Assembly: GCA_964195615.1 (NCBI GenBank)
Contig: CAXMSB010000159.1
Location: forward strand, 6,863-70,862
Source: Bythopirellula sp964195615
Lineage (GTDB): Bacteria > Planctomycetota > Planctomycetia > Pirellulales > Lacipirellulaceae
Length of the DNA: 64,000 nucleotides
Direction: 5' to 3'
Positions 35,653-44,041 of the stretch are shown in pieces. Under the pieces are notes generated by a model. It saw nothing but the letters and a program-made list of their open reading frames with translations. It made no database searches and was not told the DNA's origin. Each line of letters starts with the position of its first letter. Positions within the stretch are counted from its first letter, which is position 1. A program made the position numbers and the translations under genes.

Positions 35653-36771
35653 ATGGATACCATGAGAAAGAATCAAGAAGTTCTCCGAATTCTGCTGGTG
35701 GTGGTTACCTGCTGGGCGATGGTCGTCGGCGATGCGCCGAGCGCCTCGGCCCGGACGCTGCTGCGGAACATTTGTCGTGTGAAGGGGCAGGAAGAAAACA
35801 AGCTGCGAGGCCTGGGTCTGGTGGTCGGGTTGAACGGCACGGGCGAAGCGAACGACGCCCAAACGATGCGTGCCCTGTCGCGTGCCATGGAGGTCATGGG
35901 CAGCCCGATTCCTCAGACCGGACTGCCGGGGCAGGGGGGCGTCTCCGAACGGTTCAAGATTCAAGGAAGTCTCGCGGAACTGAAGAAGATCAAGAATGTC
36001 GCCCTCGTCTGGGTCACCGCCACCGTTCCGGCAACAGGTGCTCGCCGCGGCGATAAACTCGACTGCAGCGTGAGCGCGATCAATGGCAAAAGCCTGGACG
36101 GCGGCCAACTGACCTTCGCTGCTCTGAAGGGTCCGAATATTCAGGACGAAAGCGTCTATGCTCTCGCCGAAGGCGCGATTCATCTGGAAAACCCCGAGCA
36201 TCCGACGGCCGGCAGAATTCACAACGGCTGTCAGATGGAAGCGGACGTCTACACGCCGTTTATTGATGACGGACTCATTACTCTGGTCTTAGAGAAAAAC
36301 CACGCCAATTTCCAGACCTCCAGCGACATCGCCGGCATTATCCGCCAAACCTATTTCCAGCACCATCCCAATGATATCCAGGCCATAAATGCCTCGAATA
36401 TCGCAATGAAGGTGCCTGACATTTATGTGGACGACCCGGTGGACTTCATCTCCATCTTGCTCGACACGCAGGTCTACGCGCCCGAGCCTGAGGCCCGGGT
36501 GGTAATCAACGAACGGACCGGCAGCATCGTCATCAGTGGCGACGTACAGATCGGCGACGTCGTGGTTTCTCACAAGAACATTGTCGTCGACGCCGCAGCT
36601 CAGGTCCCCCCTTTCGCGGCTTTGGATCCCCAGGATGAGGGCGATTCACCCAAGCTGACCGCTTTGGTCGACGCCTTGAACGCTTTGAAGGTGCCCAACG
36701 CGGACGCCATCGACATCATCAAGAACATCGAACGCAGTGGTAAGCTGCACGGCCGACTGATTATCGAGTAA
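35653..36771 (+). CDS. flgI: Flagellar P-ring protein FlgI
   Basis: Periplasmic ring around the rod, in the peptidoglycan layer. Family features are clear: signal peptide (LRILLVVVTCWAMVVG), then RNICRVKGQEENKLRGLGLVVGLNGTGE, VWVTATVPATGARRGDKLDCSVSAI, and GKLHGRLIIE at the end. Three possible starts lie close together (TTG 35647, ATG 35653, ATG 35662); the last also gives a good signal peptide. Length near 370 residues is normal. Confidence 0.95.
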   Translation: MDTMRKNQEVLRILLVVVTCWAMVVGDAPSASARTLLRNICRVKGQEENKLRGLGLVVGLNGTGEANDAQTMRALSRAMEVMGSPIPQTGLPGQGGVSERFKIQGSLAELKKIKNVALVWVTATVPATGARRGDKLDCSVSAINGKSLDGGQLTFAALKGPNIQDESVYALAEGAIHLENPEHPTAGRIHNGCQMEADVYTPFIDDGLITLVLEKNHANFQTSSDIAGIIRQTYFQHHPNDIQAINASNIAMKVPDIYVDDPVDFISILLDTQVYAPEPEARVVINERTGSIVISGDVQIGDVVVSHKNIVVDAAAQVPPFAALDPQDEGDSPKLTALVDALNALKVPNADAIDIIKNIERSGKLHGRLIIE

Positions 36772-36814
36772 CCCCTTTCTCGCCGTCGACTGTGACGGAG
36801 AAATTGCCACCGCC

Positions 36815-37243
36815 ATGAAAATCAACTCCCTTCAACTCCCGACGGTCGCGCCGATTGACCAGGCGACGAGCAGCGCCATACGAGGCCTGCAGCAGTCCGA
36901 AGGGGTCCTGAAGACGGGCAGTGCCAAACAGCGTCTGCAAGAGGCCGAAGAGGTCCAGAAGACGTTTCGCCAGTTCGTGGGCGAGGCCTTCTTCGGCCAA
37001 ATGCTCAAGGCGATGCGCAGTACGCAGGGCAAGCCAGCCTACTTCCATGGCGGACAAGCCGAGGAAGTGTTCCGCGGGCAATTGGATCAGGAACTGTCTG
37101 AAGTGATGACCGAAGCCAGTGCGGACACGATCGCCGATCCAATGTTCCGTCAGCAGTTTCCTCGGCAGGCGGCCCTGCTCGAGGAGAATTCGAAGCGGGA
37201 GCAATCGTCGCTCTCCGATCTTAGTCGTTTGCAGCGACGTTAA
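36815..37243 (+). CDS. flgJ: Rod-binding protein (FlgJ N-terminal domain only)
   Basis: A 142-residue protein with the rod-binding domain QFVGEAFFGQMLKAMRSTQG and GQLDQELSEVMTEAS. It lacks the peptidoglycan-hydrolase domain of two-domain FlgJ, so it can cap the rod but not open the wall; planctomycete walls are thin, and another enzyme may serve. It follows flgI by 44 bases and precedes flgN. Confidence 0.9.
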   Translation: MKINSLQLPTVAPIDQATSSAIRGLQQSEGVLKTGSAKQRLQEAEEVQKTFRQFVGEAFFGQMLKAMRSTQGKPAYFHGGQAEEVFRGQLDQELSEVMTEASADTIADPMFRQQFPRQAALLEENSKREQSSLSDLSRLQRR

Positions 37244-37271
37244 TCTCACCCCTTGATCGAGACACACATCG

Positions 37272-37757
37272 ATGGACATCCATTGGGAAACCGAGCTTGC
37301 TGAACTGTTGAGCCGATTGTCGAACGCGCAGCAGCAGTTGCTAGCATTGCTTACCAAGAAAGGCGACCTGCTCACGAGCAGGGATCACCAGGGACTGGCG
37401 GCTCTGATGCCGGAGGAAGAATCGCTCTGCGGCGAACTGCAAGCATGCTACCAGCGTCGGCAAGAATTACTTACCGACGCGGAAGCCGCCGGTTTGCCCT
37501 CTGATAGCATCCAGTCGCTGGCCGGCGCGTTGCCCTCGGAGACGGCAAAACCCTTTGAAAAACCACTTCAAGAGTCGGCGGAGCGCTCACGCTTGCTACG
37601 CCATCACAGCATCACTCAGTGGGTCGTGGTGCAACGAACTTTGCTGCATCTGTCCCATATGTTGGAGATTATTGCTACCGGAGGCCAATCTAAGCCGACA
37701 TATGGGAATGGAGATGCATCGAACAGTAGTGGTGCGCTCATGGATCGAGCAGCTTAG
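37272..37757 (+). CDS. flgN: FlgN-like flagellar export chaperone
   Basis: A 161-residue helical cytoplasmic protein placed between flgJ and flgK, where FlgN (the chaperone for hook-associated proteins FlgK and FlgL) usually lies. Its coiled-coil N-terminus (ELLSRLSNAQQQLLALLTKKGDLLTSRDHQGL) and the pattern LMPEEESLCGELQACYQRRQELL fit the family. Identification rests on position and this pattern. Confidence 0.8.
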   Translation: MDIHWETELAELLSRLSNAQQQLLALLTKKGDLLTSRDHQGLAALMPEEESLCGELQACYQRRQELLTDAEAAGLPSDSIQSLAGALPSETAKPFEKPLQESAERSRLLRHHSITQWVVVQRTLLHLSHMLEIIATGGQSKPTYGNGDASNSSGALMDRAA

Positions 37758-37784
37758 GGAGACGATATTTCGCGTCCCTGAGCC

Positions 37785-37800
37785 CTGACCTCTGACCTCT
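37785..37800 (+). repeat. Short heptamer repeat CTGACCT
   Basis: Two full copies and a bit of the heptamer CTGACCT just before flgK. The same heptamer is repeated at 39561-39584 before flgL. Confidence 0.6.
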
Positions 37801-37808
37801 TTTCACAC

Positions 37809-39515
37809 ATGTCGCTATTCGGCTCCATTCAGTTGGCGGGCAATACGCTGCAGGCCATGCAAATTGGCTTGCATGTGGTGGGCAATAATATTGCCAATGC
37901 CAATACGCCCGGCTTCATCCGCGAGAAAGCTATCTTCGCGGCGGCTCCGGTCCAGAAAATTGGCAATCTGACGCTGGGGCTCGGCGTCGAAGTTGCTGGG
38001 ATTGTGCAAAGCGTCGACAAGTTCGTCGAAGGACGACTGCGCGACGCCGGCAGTGATCGGGCTAGCGCCGAAATACAAGAAAAGGTCTACCGCGATCTGG
38101 AATTAAGCTTGGGAGAGCTGAGCGACGTTGACATCAGCACCGCGCTAACAAAGTTCTTCGGCAGCATCGATCTGGTGACCCAGACGCCCGAAGACATCGC
38201 CATCCGCAATCTGGCGATCGCCGACGGTGTGACGCTCGCTCAGCGAATCAACACCATCGACCGTCGCGTGCGGGCGATTCACCAGGATTTCAGCAGTCGG
38301 GTCAAGAACATTGCCAGCGAGGTCAACACACTCACCGAACAGATTCGCAAACTCAATCTGCAGATTGTTACCACCGAAGGGGGCGGCGCATCGGGCAGCG
38401 ACGCCGGCGCACTGCGCAGCCAGCGCAACTCAGCCCTGAAGCAATTGGCCGAGATCACGAACGTCACGGCCACCGAACAACCGACGGGCACGATCAACGT
38501 ATCGGTCAACGGCGAGTTGCTTGTGTTCGAGGGCACGCGGCGGGAAGTCTCCGTCGCGTTGGTCAACGAGAATGGGTTGACGCGCACCGAAATCCGCTAT
38601 GTCGACAATGACAGTCCCTTGATTGTTTCCGGCGGCGAATTGCATGGCATCTACGAATCGCGCGACTCGATCGTCACTGGATTCCTGGGAGGCCTCGACA
38701 AGTTCGCCTCGACTTTGGCTTTTGAATTCAACAAGATTTATTCCCAAGGCGAAGGAAAGGTGGGGTTCACTTCGCTCACGAGCGTTGAACGAGTCGGCGA
38801 TCCCAACGCGGTATTGAACGCCGCGGGTCTCGATTTCACGCCCGTGAGCGGGCATTTTACGTTCAACGTACGAAACAAGGACTCCGGTCTATCTGACAGC
38901 CACGACATTTTCGTCGACCTCAACGGCTTGGATGGCGACACGACGCTGACTTCGCTGGCCAGTACGCTCGACGCGATCGACGGCGTCTCGGCACAGGTTA
39001 CCTTCAACAACGAATTGGAGATCACCGCCGATTCGGCCGACGTGGAATTTAGCTTTGCCGGCGATACGAGCGGATTTTTGGCGGCGATAGGAATCAACAC
39101 GTTCTTCACCGGCTCTTCCGCCAGAAACCTGGGCGTGAACCAAGTGTTGAGGACCGACGTAACCGCAGGCACCAAGTTCGCTGCCAGTGCTTCGGGAATC
39201 GGCGACAAAGCAGACAATGCCTTGCGTTTGATCAACCTCCACGATACGTCAATCGAAAGTCTGGACGGCGGTTCGATCACCGAAGTCTACGATCAGTTGG
39301 TCAACGACACGACGCAAGGCGCCACGGTCTCGGCCGCGGTGGCCGATGGTTTGCGCGTCTTCGAGGGTACCTTGGACGCCAGCGCTCAAGCGATCAGCGG
39401 AGTGAACCTCGACGAAGAGGCGATCGACATGATCATGCTCCAGCGAACCTATCAAGCCTCCGCCCGATACATTTCAACCCTGGCAGAATTGATGGATTTG
39501 TTAGTTAATCTGTAA
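37809..39515 (+). CDS. flgK: Flagellar hook-associated protein 1, FlgK
   Basis: Junction protein joining hook and filament. The 568-residue product begins SLFGSIQLAGNTLQAMQIGLHVVGNNIANANTPGFIREKA, the FlgK rod/hook motif, and ends AISGVNLDEEAIDMIMLQRTYQASARYISTL. The stretch EVNTLTEQIRKLNLQI and a D2/D3 insert (FTFNVRNKDSGLSDSHDIFVDL) lie between. Length is normal. It is the first of the filament-junction genes. Confidence 0.95.
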   Translation: MSLFGSIQLAGNTLQAMQIGLHVVGNNIANANTPGFIREKAIFAAAPVQKIGNLTLGLGVEVAGIVQSVDKFVEGRLRDAGSDRASAEIQEKVYRDLELSLGELSDVDISTALTKFFGSIDLVTQTPEDIAIRNLAIADGVTLAQRINTIDRRVRAIHQDFSSRVKNIASEVNTLTEQIRKLNLQIVTTEGGGASGSDAGALRSQRNSALKQLAEITNVTATEQPTGTINVSVNGELLVFEGTRREVSVALVNENGLTRTEIRYVDNDSPLIVSGGELHGIYESRDSIVTGFLGGLDKFASTLAFEFNKIYSQGEGKVGFTSLTSVERVGDPNAVLNAAGLDFTPVSGHFTFNVRNKDSGLSDSHDIFVDLNGLDGDTTLTSLASTLDAIDGVSAQVTFNNELEITADSADVEFSFAGDTSGFLAAIGINTFFTGSSARNLGVNQVLRTDVTAGTKFAASASGIGDKADNALRLINLHDTSIESLDGGSITEVYDQLVNDTTQGATVSAAVADGLRVFEGTLDASAQAISGVNLDEEAIDMIMLQRTYQASARYISTLAELMDLLVNL

Positions 39516-39560
39516 TCCGGGTCCTGCCCTTTACGAGTGCCCTCTGAAAAGTTTCCGACC

Positions 39561-39584
39561 CTGACCTCTGACCTCTGACCTCTG
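39561..39584 (+). repeat. Tandem heptamer repeat CTGACCT
   Basis: Three copies of CTGACCT plus CTG between flgK and flgL, in the 88-base gap. A reverse-complement single copy (AGGTCAG) follows leuA at 61445. Confidence 0.65.
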
Positions 39585-39603
39585 TCCCCAAAGACCCACC
39601 GTC

Positions 39604-42597
39604 ATGGCCGGACTCGTTCCCATCCCGACCTCGCGAATCCCAGGCCTGCTAGCCCGAGAGCGTCTGACGCAACAGATGCAAGCGGACCAGATTTCCCTGT
39701 TTCGCCTGCAGGATCAAGTGAGCACGGGGCGGCGCATCATCTTGCCCAGCGACGACGCTCCTTCCGCCCTGCGCAGCATCGCCTTGCAACGGCTGTTGGA
39801 GCGGAAGACTCAGTTGGATAGCAACATCTCCACAGGCCAATCGTTCTTGGAAAACACCTGGTCCACCTTGGGGTCGGTCGCCACGCAGATGATCGACATC
39901 AAGGCCGCCACGCTAGGGGTTGTGGGCAACGTCACTACCGAGGAAGAACGAAACACCGCGATCATCGACATCAACAAGACGTTGGACAGCCTCGTTGGCA
40001 TAGCCAATAAGCAGTTTCGTGGCCGCTATCTCTTCGCGGGTTCGCAGACGAGCCAGATACCGTTTTCCATGGAAAATGGCAGCGTCGTCTACCACGGCGA
40101 CGACGGCTCGGTGCAAAGCTATTCAGACATCGGCGTGTTGTTTTCTTCCAACGCCTCGGGCCTCTCGGTGTTCGGCGGCGTCTCCGACGCGGTGTTCGGC
40201 TCCATCGACCTGAATCCGCCAATCAACGAGAACACTTTGCTAAGCAGCTTGCGTGGCGGTGCTGGCATTAAGACGAACGGTGCATTCACGATTTCCGACG
40301 GGTCGAGCAGTTCGATCATCGACGTGAGCGGCGCTGTCACCGTGGGCGACGTGAAGCGGCTTGTCGAAGAAAACGTCCCCGGCAACCGCGAGCTTACGGT
40401 TGGCATCACCGGACAGGGAATCAATCTGCAGTTCGATCCCAGCCTCGCCGCCAACGCGGGAGCCAACCTGATCGTTCAGGAAATGGGCACCGGCACCACT
40501 GCACGTGAATTGGGCATTTTCACGACCGCCGGTGTTGGCACCGGGCTGCTGACGGGCCAAGATCTCGACCCGATCATCCGCGGCACGACCCAGCTCGACG
40601 ATCTGCTGGGAACCAAAGCCCGTGCAGAGCTGACCAACGGCGGCGACAACAACGATATTCAGTTGGAGGCCGCGGTAAACGGGACGGCAGCGGACGGCGT
40701 GACGGTGCAGTTCGTGGACGACAGTCTGCTTCTGGCCTCTTCCGGTCTCACAGCCGGCAACGAAGTGGCCACTTATAACGCCAATGCCCAGGCGTCCTCC
40801 GCGGCGCTCACGTTTTCCGGCTCGAACAACGATTTGGTGATCACGGCCACGACGCCCAGCTCAGCCTTCAACGATGTGAGGATCGACGTCCAGCCGACTG
40901 CCGTCGGAGGAGTTCCGACTGCAAGCTACGATTCAGTGAACAAAGTACTAACAATCAACCTTGAGTCGGATGGATCTTCGGACGCCAGTCAGGTGAAAAC
41001 GGCCATCGATGGCTTGGCCGAGTTCAACGCTGCCTTGGACACCTCCGTGGAAACCGGCAACACGGGCCTGGGGACGATCGGAACGCTTACCCAAGCCGGT
41101 TTCGGCAACACCGGCAACAGCGGGGGAGATGCCAAGACGCTCTACGTTTTCATCGATCCCGGCGCCACCACGGCCAACGACGTCGTCACCGCCATCGGGG
41201 CCGAAGGCACGTTTACCGCGAAACTCGATCCCGACGACACCACGTCTACCGCCCTTGCGGGGACGGGGCTCGTGGACCTCGCCGCCACGGCGACGACCTC
41301 GGGCGGCAGCGGCTCGACTCTGGACCAAACCTCCGGCATCCGGGTGGTCAACGGGGGCCAGACGTACGACATCACGTTCGAGAATGCCGAGAATGTCAAC
41401 GACTTGCTCAACATTCTCAACGCGTCCGACGCCGGACTGCAAGCCGAGATCAACGCCTCGGGCTCGGGCATCAACATCCGCTCCCGCTTGAGCGGCCAAG
41501 ACTTTCAGATCGGTGAAAACGGCGGCACAACAGCCACCCAACTCGGTGTGCGCTCCTACAACAACAGCACCTCGCTCAGCGAGTTCAACTACGGTGCCGG
41601 CGTGCCGACCGGCGACGGCTTTGATCTGCCAACCATCGCGGGCACGGATTTCACGATCACCACCAGTGATGGCATCAATGTTGACGTCGACCTAAGTCCT
41701 GCCACGTCGCTCGCAGACGTTGTCACCATCATCAATACGGCTACCGCCCTGGCCGCCCCGAACGTGTCTGCCTCGTTGCCAAATCCTCCGGGCAATGTTC
41801 TGGAACTGGTCGAAAACCCAGCACCGGGGCCAGACCAGATGACCGTTACCCAGGCGACCGGTAGCGCCGCCGGGCGATACCTTGGCTTGATTCCAGATGG
41901 TCTAGATAGCGGCATCGCAGTGGCCAACACACTCACCGGAGACGACGGAAAATACACCGACTTCACAATTACCGACGCCAACGGACAAGACTACGGAATC
42001 GACCTGAGCGGGGCCCAAACGGTTGGCGACGTCATCGCTGCGATTAACGCAATCTCGGGGAACGCGGTCACCGCACAACTGGCCGCGGTGGGCAACGGCA
42101 TCGAATTGGTGGACACCACGGGCACCAATGGGCAGCTAACGGTGAGCGAAACCTTATCCGCTCAGACTGCCGAGGCCCTGGGGCTGATACCTTCCGGCAG
42201 CGACACGGCCAGCGTCGCGGGCACGGGCGCCACGCTGACCGGCACCGACCGCAATTTCCTGGAAACCGACAGCGTGTTCACCACGCTCATTCGGCTGCGC
42301 GACGCCCTGGAAGCCAACGACGTCACCGCGGTTTCGCGTGCCGCGGCCAAGATCGGCGACGACATCAATCGCGTCACCTTCGCCCGAGCCGAAGTCGGTG
42401 CCCGGGAACAAGGGCTCGTCATCTCTCAGCAGAACCTGCAGGACGAGGATATCCAGCTCCGTTCGGCGCTCTCCGACGAAATCGACGTCGATCTGATCGA
42501 GGCGATCTCGAACCTCACCTCCCGACAGGTCGCCCTGGAGGCATCGCTCCGAGTCACGGCAAGTCTAATGCAGCTCTCACTGCTCAACTTCATTTAG
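39604..42597 (+). CDS. flgL: Flagellar hook-associated protein 3, FlgL, greatly enlarged
   Basis: The second junction protein between hook and filament, with flagellin-like ends: SLFRLQDQVSTGRRIILPSDDAPSALRSI at the start and SEIDVDLIEAISNLTSRQVALEASLRVTASLMQLSLLNFI at the end. At 997 residues it is about three times the size of enteric FlgL (317). The extra middle holds repeats of the flagellin hook IN type (LLSSLRGGAGIKTNGAFTISDG, FTITTSDGINVDV, FTITDANGQDYGIDLSGAQTVGDVI), so surface-exposed domains project from the junction. It is co-directional with its neighbours. Confidence 0.92.
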   Translation: MAGLVPIPTSRIPGLLARERLTQQMQADQISLFRLQDQVSTGRRIILPSDDAPSALRSIALQRLLERKTQLDSNISTGQSFLENTWSTLGSVATQMIDIKAATLGVVGNVTTEEERNTAIIDINKTLDSLVGIANKQFRGRYLFAGSQTSQIPFSMENGSVVYHGDDGSVQSYSDIGVLFSSNASGLSVFGGVSDAVFGSIDLNPPINENTLLSSLRGGAGIKTNGAFTISDGSSSSIIDVSGAVTVGDVKRLVEENVPGNRELTVGITGQGINLQFDPSLAANAGANLIVQEMGTGTTARELGIFTTAGVGTGLLTGQDLDPIIRGTTQLDDLLGTKARAELTNGGDNNDIQLEAAVNGTAADGVTVQFVDDSLLLASSGLTAGNEVATYNANAQASSAALTFSGSNNDLVITATTPSSAFNDVRIDVQPTAVGGVPTASYDSVNKVLTINLESDGSSDASQVKTAIDGLAEFNAALDTSVETGNTGLGTIGTLTQAGFGNTGNSGGDAKTLYVFIDPGATTANDVVTAIGAEGTFTAKLDPDDTTSTALAGTGLVDLAATATTSGGSGSTLDQTSGIRVVNGGQTYDITFENAENVNDLLNILNASDAGLQAEINASGSGINIRSRLSGQDFQIGENGGTTATQLGVRSYNNSTSLSEFNYGAGVPTGDGFDLPTIAGTDFTITTSDGINVDVDLSPATSLADVVTIINTATALAAPNVSASLPNPPGNVLELVENPAPGPDQMTVTQATGSAAGRYLGLIPDGLDSGIAVANTLTGDDGKYTDFTITDANGQDYGIDLSGAQTVGDVIAAINAISGNAVTAQLAAVGNGIELVDTTGTNGQLTVSETLSAQTAEALGLIPSGSDTASVAGTGATLTGTDRNFLETDSVFTTLIRLRDALEANDVTAVSRAAAKIGDDINRVTFARAEVGAREQGLVISQQNLQDEDIQLRSALSDEIDVDLIEAISNLTSRQVALEASLRVTASLMQLSLLNFI

Positions 42598-42754
42598 CCA
42601 TTTTTTCTAACCCTCCTAATCCTCCAGCGCCGATAGGTACTTCTGGATACGTTGCTAGCGTCTGCTGGCTGGGTGTCCGTAGGCGATGGGGGACGGAGTT
42701 CCGACGGCGTCGGCAGACGCCCGTGGCGAGTCAAGGAAGGCAGTAGGTAGTCCA

Positions 42755-43195
42755 ATGGATGTTTACACAACCCGGTTCGGGACGCTTTCAGTCCCTCCGC
42801 AAGACGAACTACTCTTTGACCAAGGCCTGGTGGGTCTGGAAGACTGCCGCCGATGGGTCGTTTTGACCGATTCGGACAACCCCACCCTCGGTTGGCTGCA
42901 AAGCGTCGAGCATGGCCACGTGGCGCTAGGGATTGTGAGCCCGCGTTGTTTTGTGCCCGACTATAAACTGCGTGTCGACCGCGATAGTTTGGCGACGTTG
43001 CAGTTGGACTCGGCGCGAGACGCGGAGGTCGCGGTCGTTGCCAGCCGACAGCCGAGCGGTCTGACGCTGAATCTGCGAGCGCCGCTGGTGATCAACGTAG
43101 AAAGAAGGCTGGGATGTCAAGTGATTGCCAAGGACGCCCACCCGGTGCAATTCCCCTTGGCCACATCACCGGTACAACTGCGACGCAGTGCCTAG
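42755..43195 (+). CDS. fliW: Flagellar assembly factor FliW
   Basis: FliW binds CsrA and is displaced by flagellin, so that flagellin translation follows secretion. The 146-residue form starts at ATG 42755 (MDVYTTRFGTLSVPPQDELLFDQGLVGLEDCRRWVVL), a typical FliW beginning; the open frame to 42686 is not family-like. TRFG, FPDGLVG-like (FDQGLVGLED) and the end LRAPLVINVERRLGCQVI are recognisable. It lies directly upstream of csrA. Confidence 0.93.
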   Translation: MDVYTTRFGTLSVPPQDELLFDQGLVGLEDCRRWVVLTDSDNPTLGWLQSVEHGHVALGIVSPRCFVPDYKLRVDRDSLATLQLDSARDAEVAVVASRQPSGLTLNLRAPLVINVERRLGCQVIAKDAHPVQFPLATSPVQLRRSA

Positions 43196-43309
43196 CGGCG
43201 GCGGTGAACGAAGTCACCGTCCGACTACTATAATCGAAACATTCCCGACATAACAATTCTTTACACCCCGTCGACGCCATCCGAGCGGCGACGTGAACAG
43301 GAGCGGCTG

Positions 43310-43549
43310 ATGTTAGTTCTCTCGAGACAACGCGACGAGAGCATTATCATAGGCGACAATGTCGTCATCACGATCGTCGACATCCGGGGCGATAAGGTCA
43401 AACTCGGTATCGAAGCGCCCAGAGAGATCTCGGTGCATCGCCGGGAGGTCTACGAGGCCATCCAGCGCGAAAACCGACAGGCCGCCTTGCTGAAGCCCGA
43501 GGATGCGCGACTTCTGGACCCCAACGCGGGCAGCCCCAGCACGGAATAG
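43310..43549 (+). CDS. csrA: Carbon storage regulator CsrA
   Basis: Small RNA-binding dimer that blocks translation at GGA motifs. The 79-residue product begins MLVLSRQRDESIIIGDNVVI, contains VDIRGDKVKLGIEAPREISVHRREVYEAIQRE and ends with a short tail. The residues Leu4, Arg6 and Arg44-type contacts (SVHRREV) are intact. The order fliW-csrA-fliC fits direct control of the flagellin mRNA. Confidence 0.97.
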   Translation: MLVLSRQRDESIIIGDNVVITIVDIRGDKVKLGIEAPREISVHRREVYEAIQRENRQAALLKPEDARLLDPNAGSPSTE

Positions 43550-43589
43550 GCCACTCTTCGGCTGCCCCGAGCGAACTCGTAGAGACTCT

Positions 43590-43637
43590 ATCCTCTGGCA
43601 GGGAATAATTCTCATCCTCTGGCAGGGAATAATCCTC
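43590..43637 (+). promoter_or_regulatory. Tandem 24-bp repeat with two CsrA-type ANGGA sites
   Basis: Two copies (43590-43613 and 43614-43637) differ by one base. Each holds CAGGGAATAAT, i.e. AGGGA (ANGGA) in a short A/U-rich setting, the core recognised by CsrA. They lie 40 bases after csrA and 400 bases before fliC. The binding role is a hypothesis. Confidence 0.45.
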
Positions 43638-43972
43638 GTCAGCTTGTCACTAGCGACTGTAACGCTTGTAACGGTTGCATGTTTGCTTTTATCTCGAAGA
43701 GTCAAAAACGGCGAAAAAAACTTTTCTCGGCTTAAGGTACCTATTTTACCAGGTCGATACCTGCCCTAGATGTTTCGCTAGCGGAAACAATTCCCGCTGG
43801 CACCGCGCACTGCACGCTAACTGTCCTAGAGTTGGATACTCGGATTTTCTGAGCAACCAGCCACGGGGCGGGGCAGAACATATGCCGAGGACTGTCGGCA
43901 ACATTTTTTTTAGCGGTGAAGTGACAAGTGAGGCGAGTGCCCTCGACGCCGTGCGACGACAAGCGATAGGCC

Positions 43973-43988
43973 GGAGTCAGCTGACTCC
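43973..43988. promoter_or_regulatory. 16-bp perfect palindrome before fliC
   Basis: GGAGTCAGCTGACTCC lies 53 bases before the fliC start. It may be an operator or an mRNA hairpin with GGA in the stem. Otherwise the region 43638-44041 shows no gene. Confidence 0.35.
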
Positions 43989-44041
43989 CCAGTATCCGGT
44001 CTTCCTATGAAAACTGGTTTTTTTAAACAGGGGTGTTTGCA

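Noticed and set aside
37785..39584. CRISPR-like repeats
   Set aside because: Repeats are 7 bases long, in direct tandem, with no unique spacers. No CRISPR array was seen anywhere in the window.
43799..43817. Sigma-54 promoter before fliC (TGGCACC...CTGCA)
   Set aside because: The distance between GG and GC is one base too long, which normally abolishes sigma-54 recognition.
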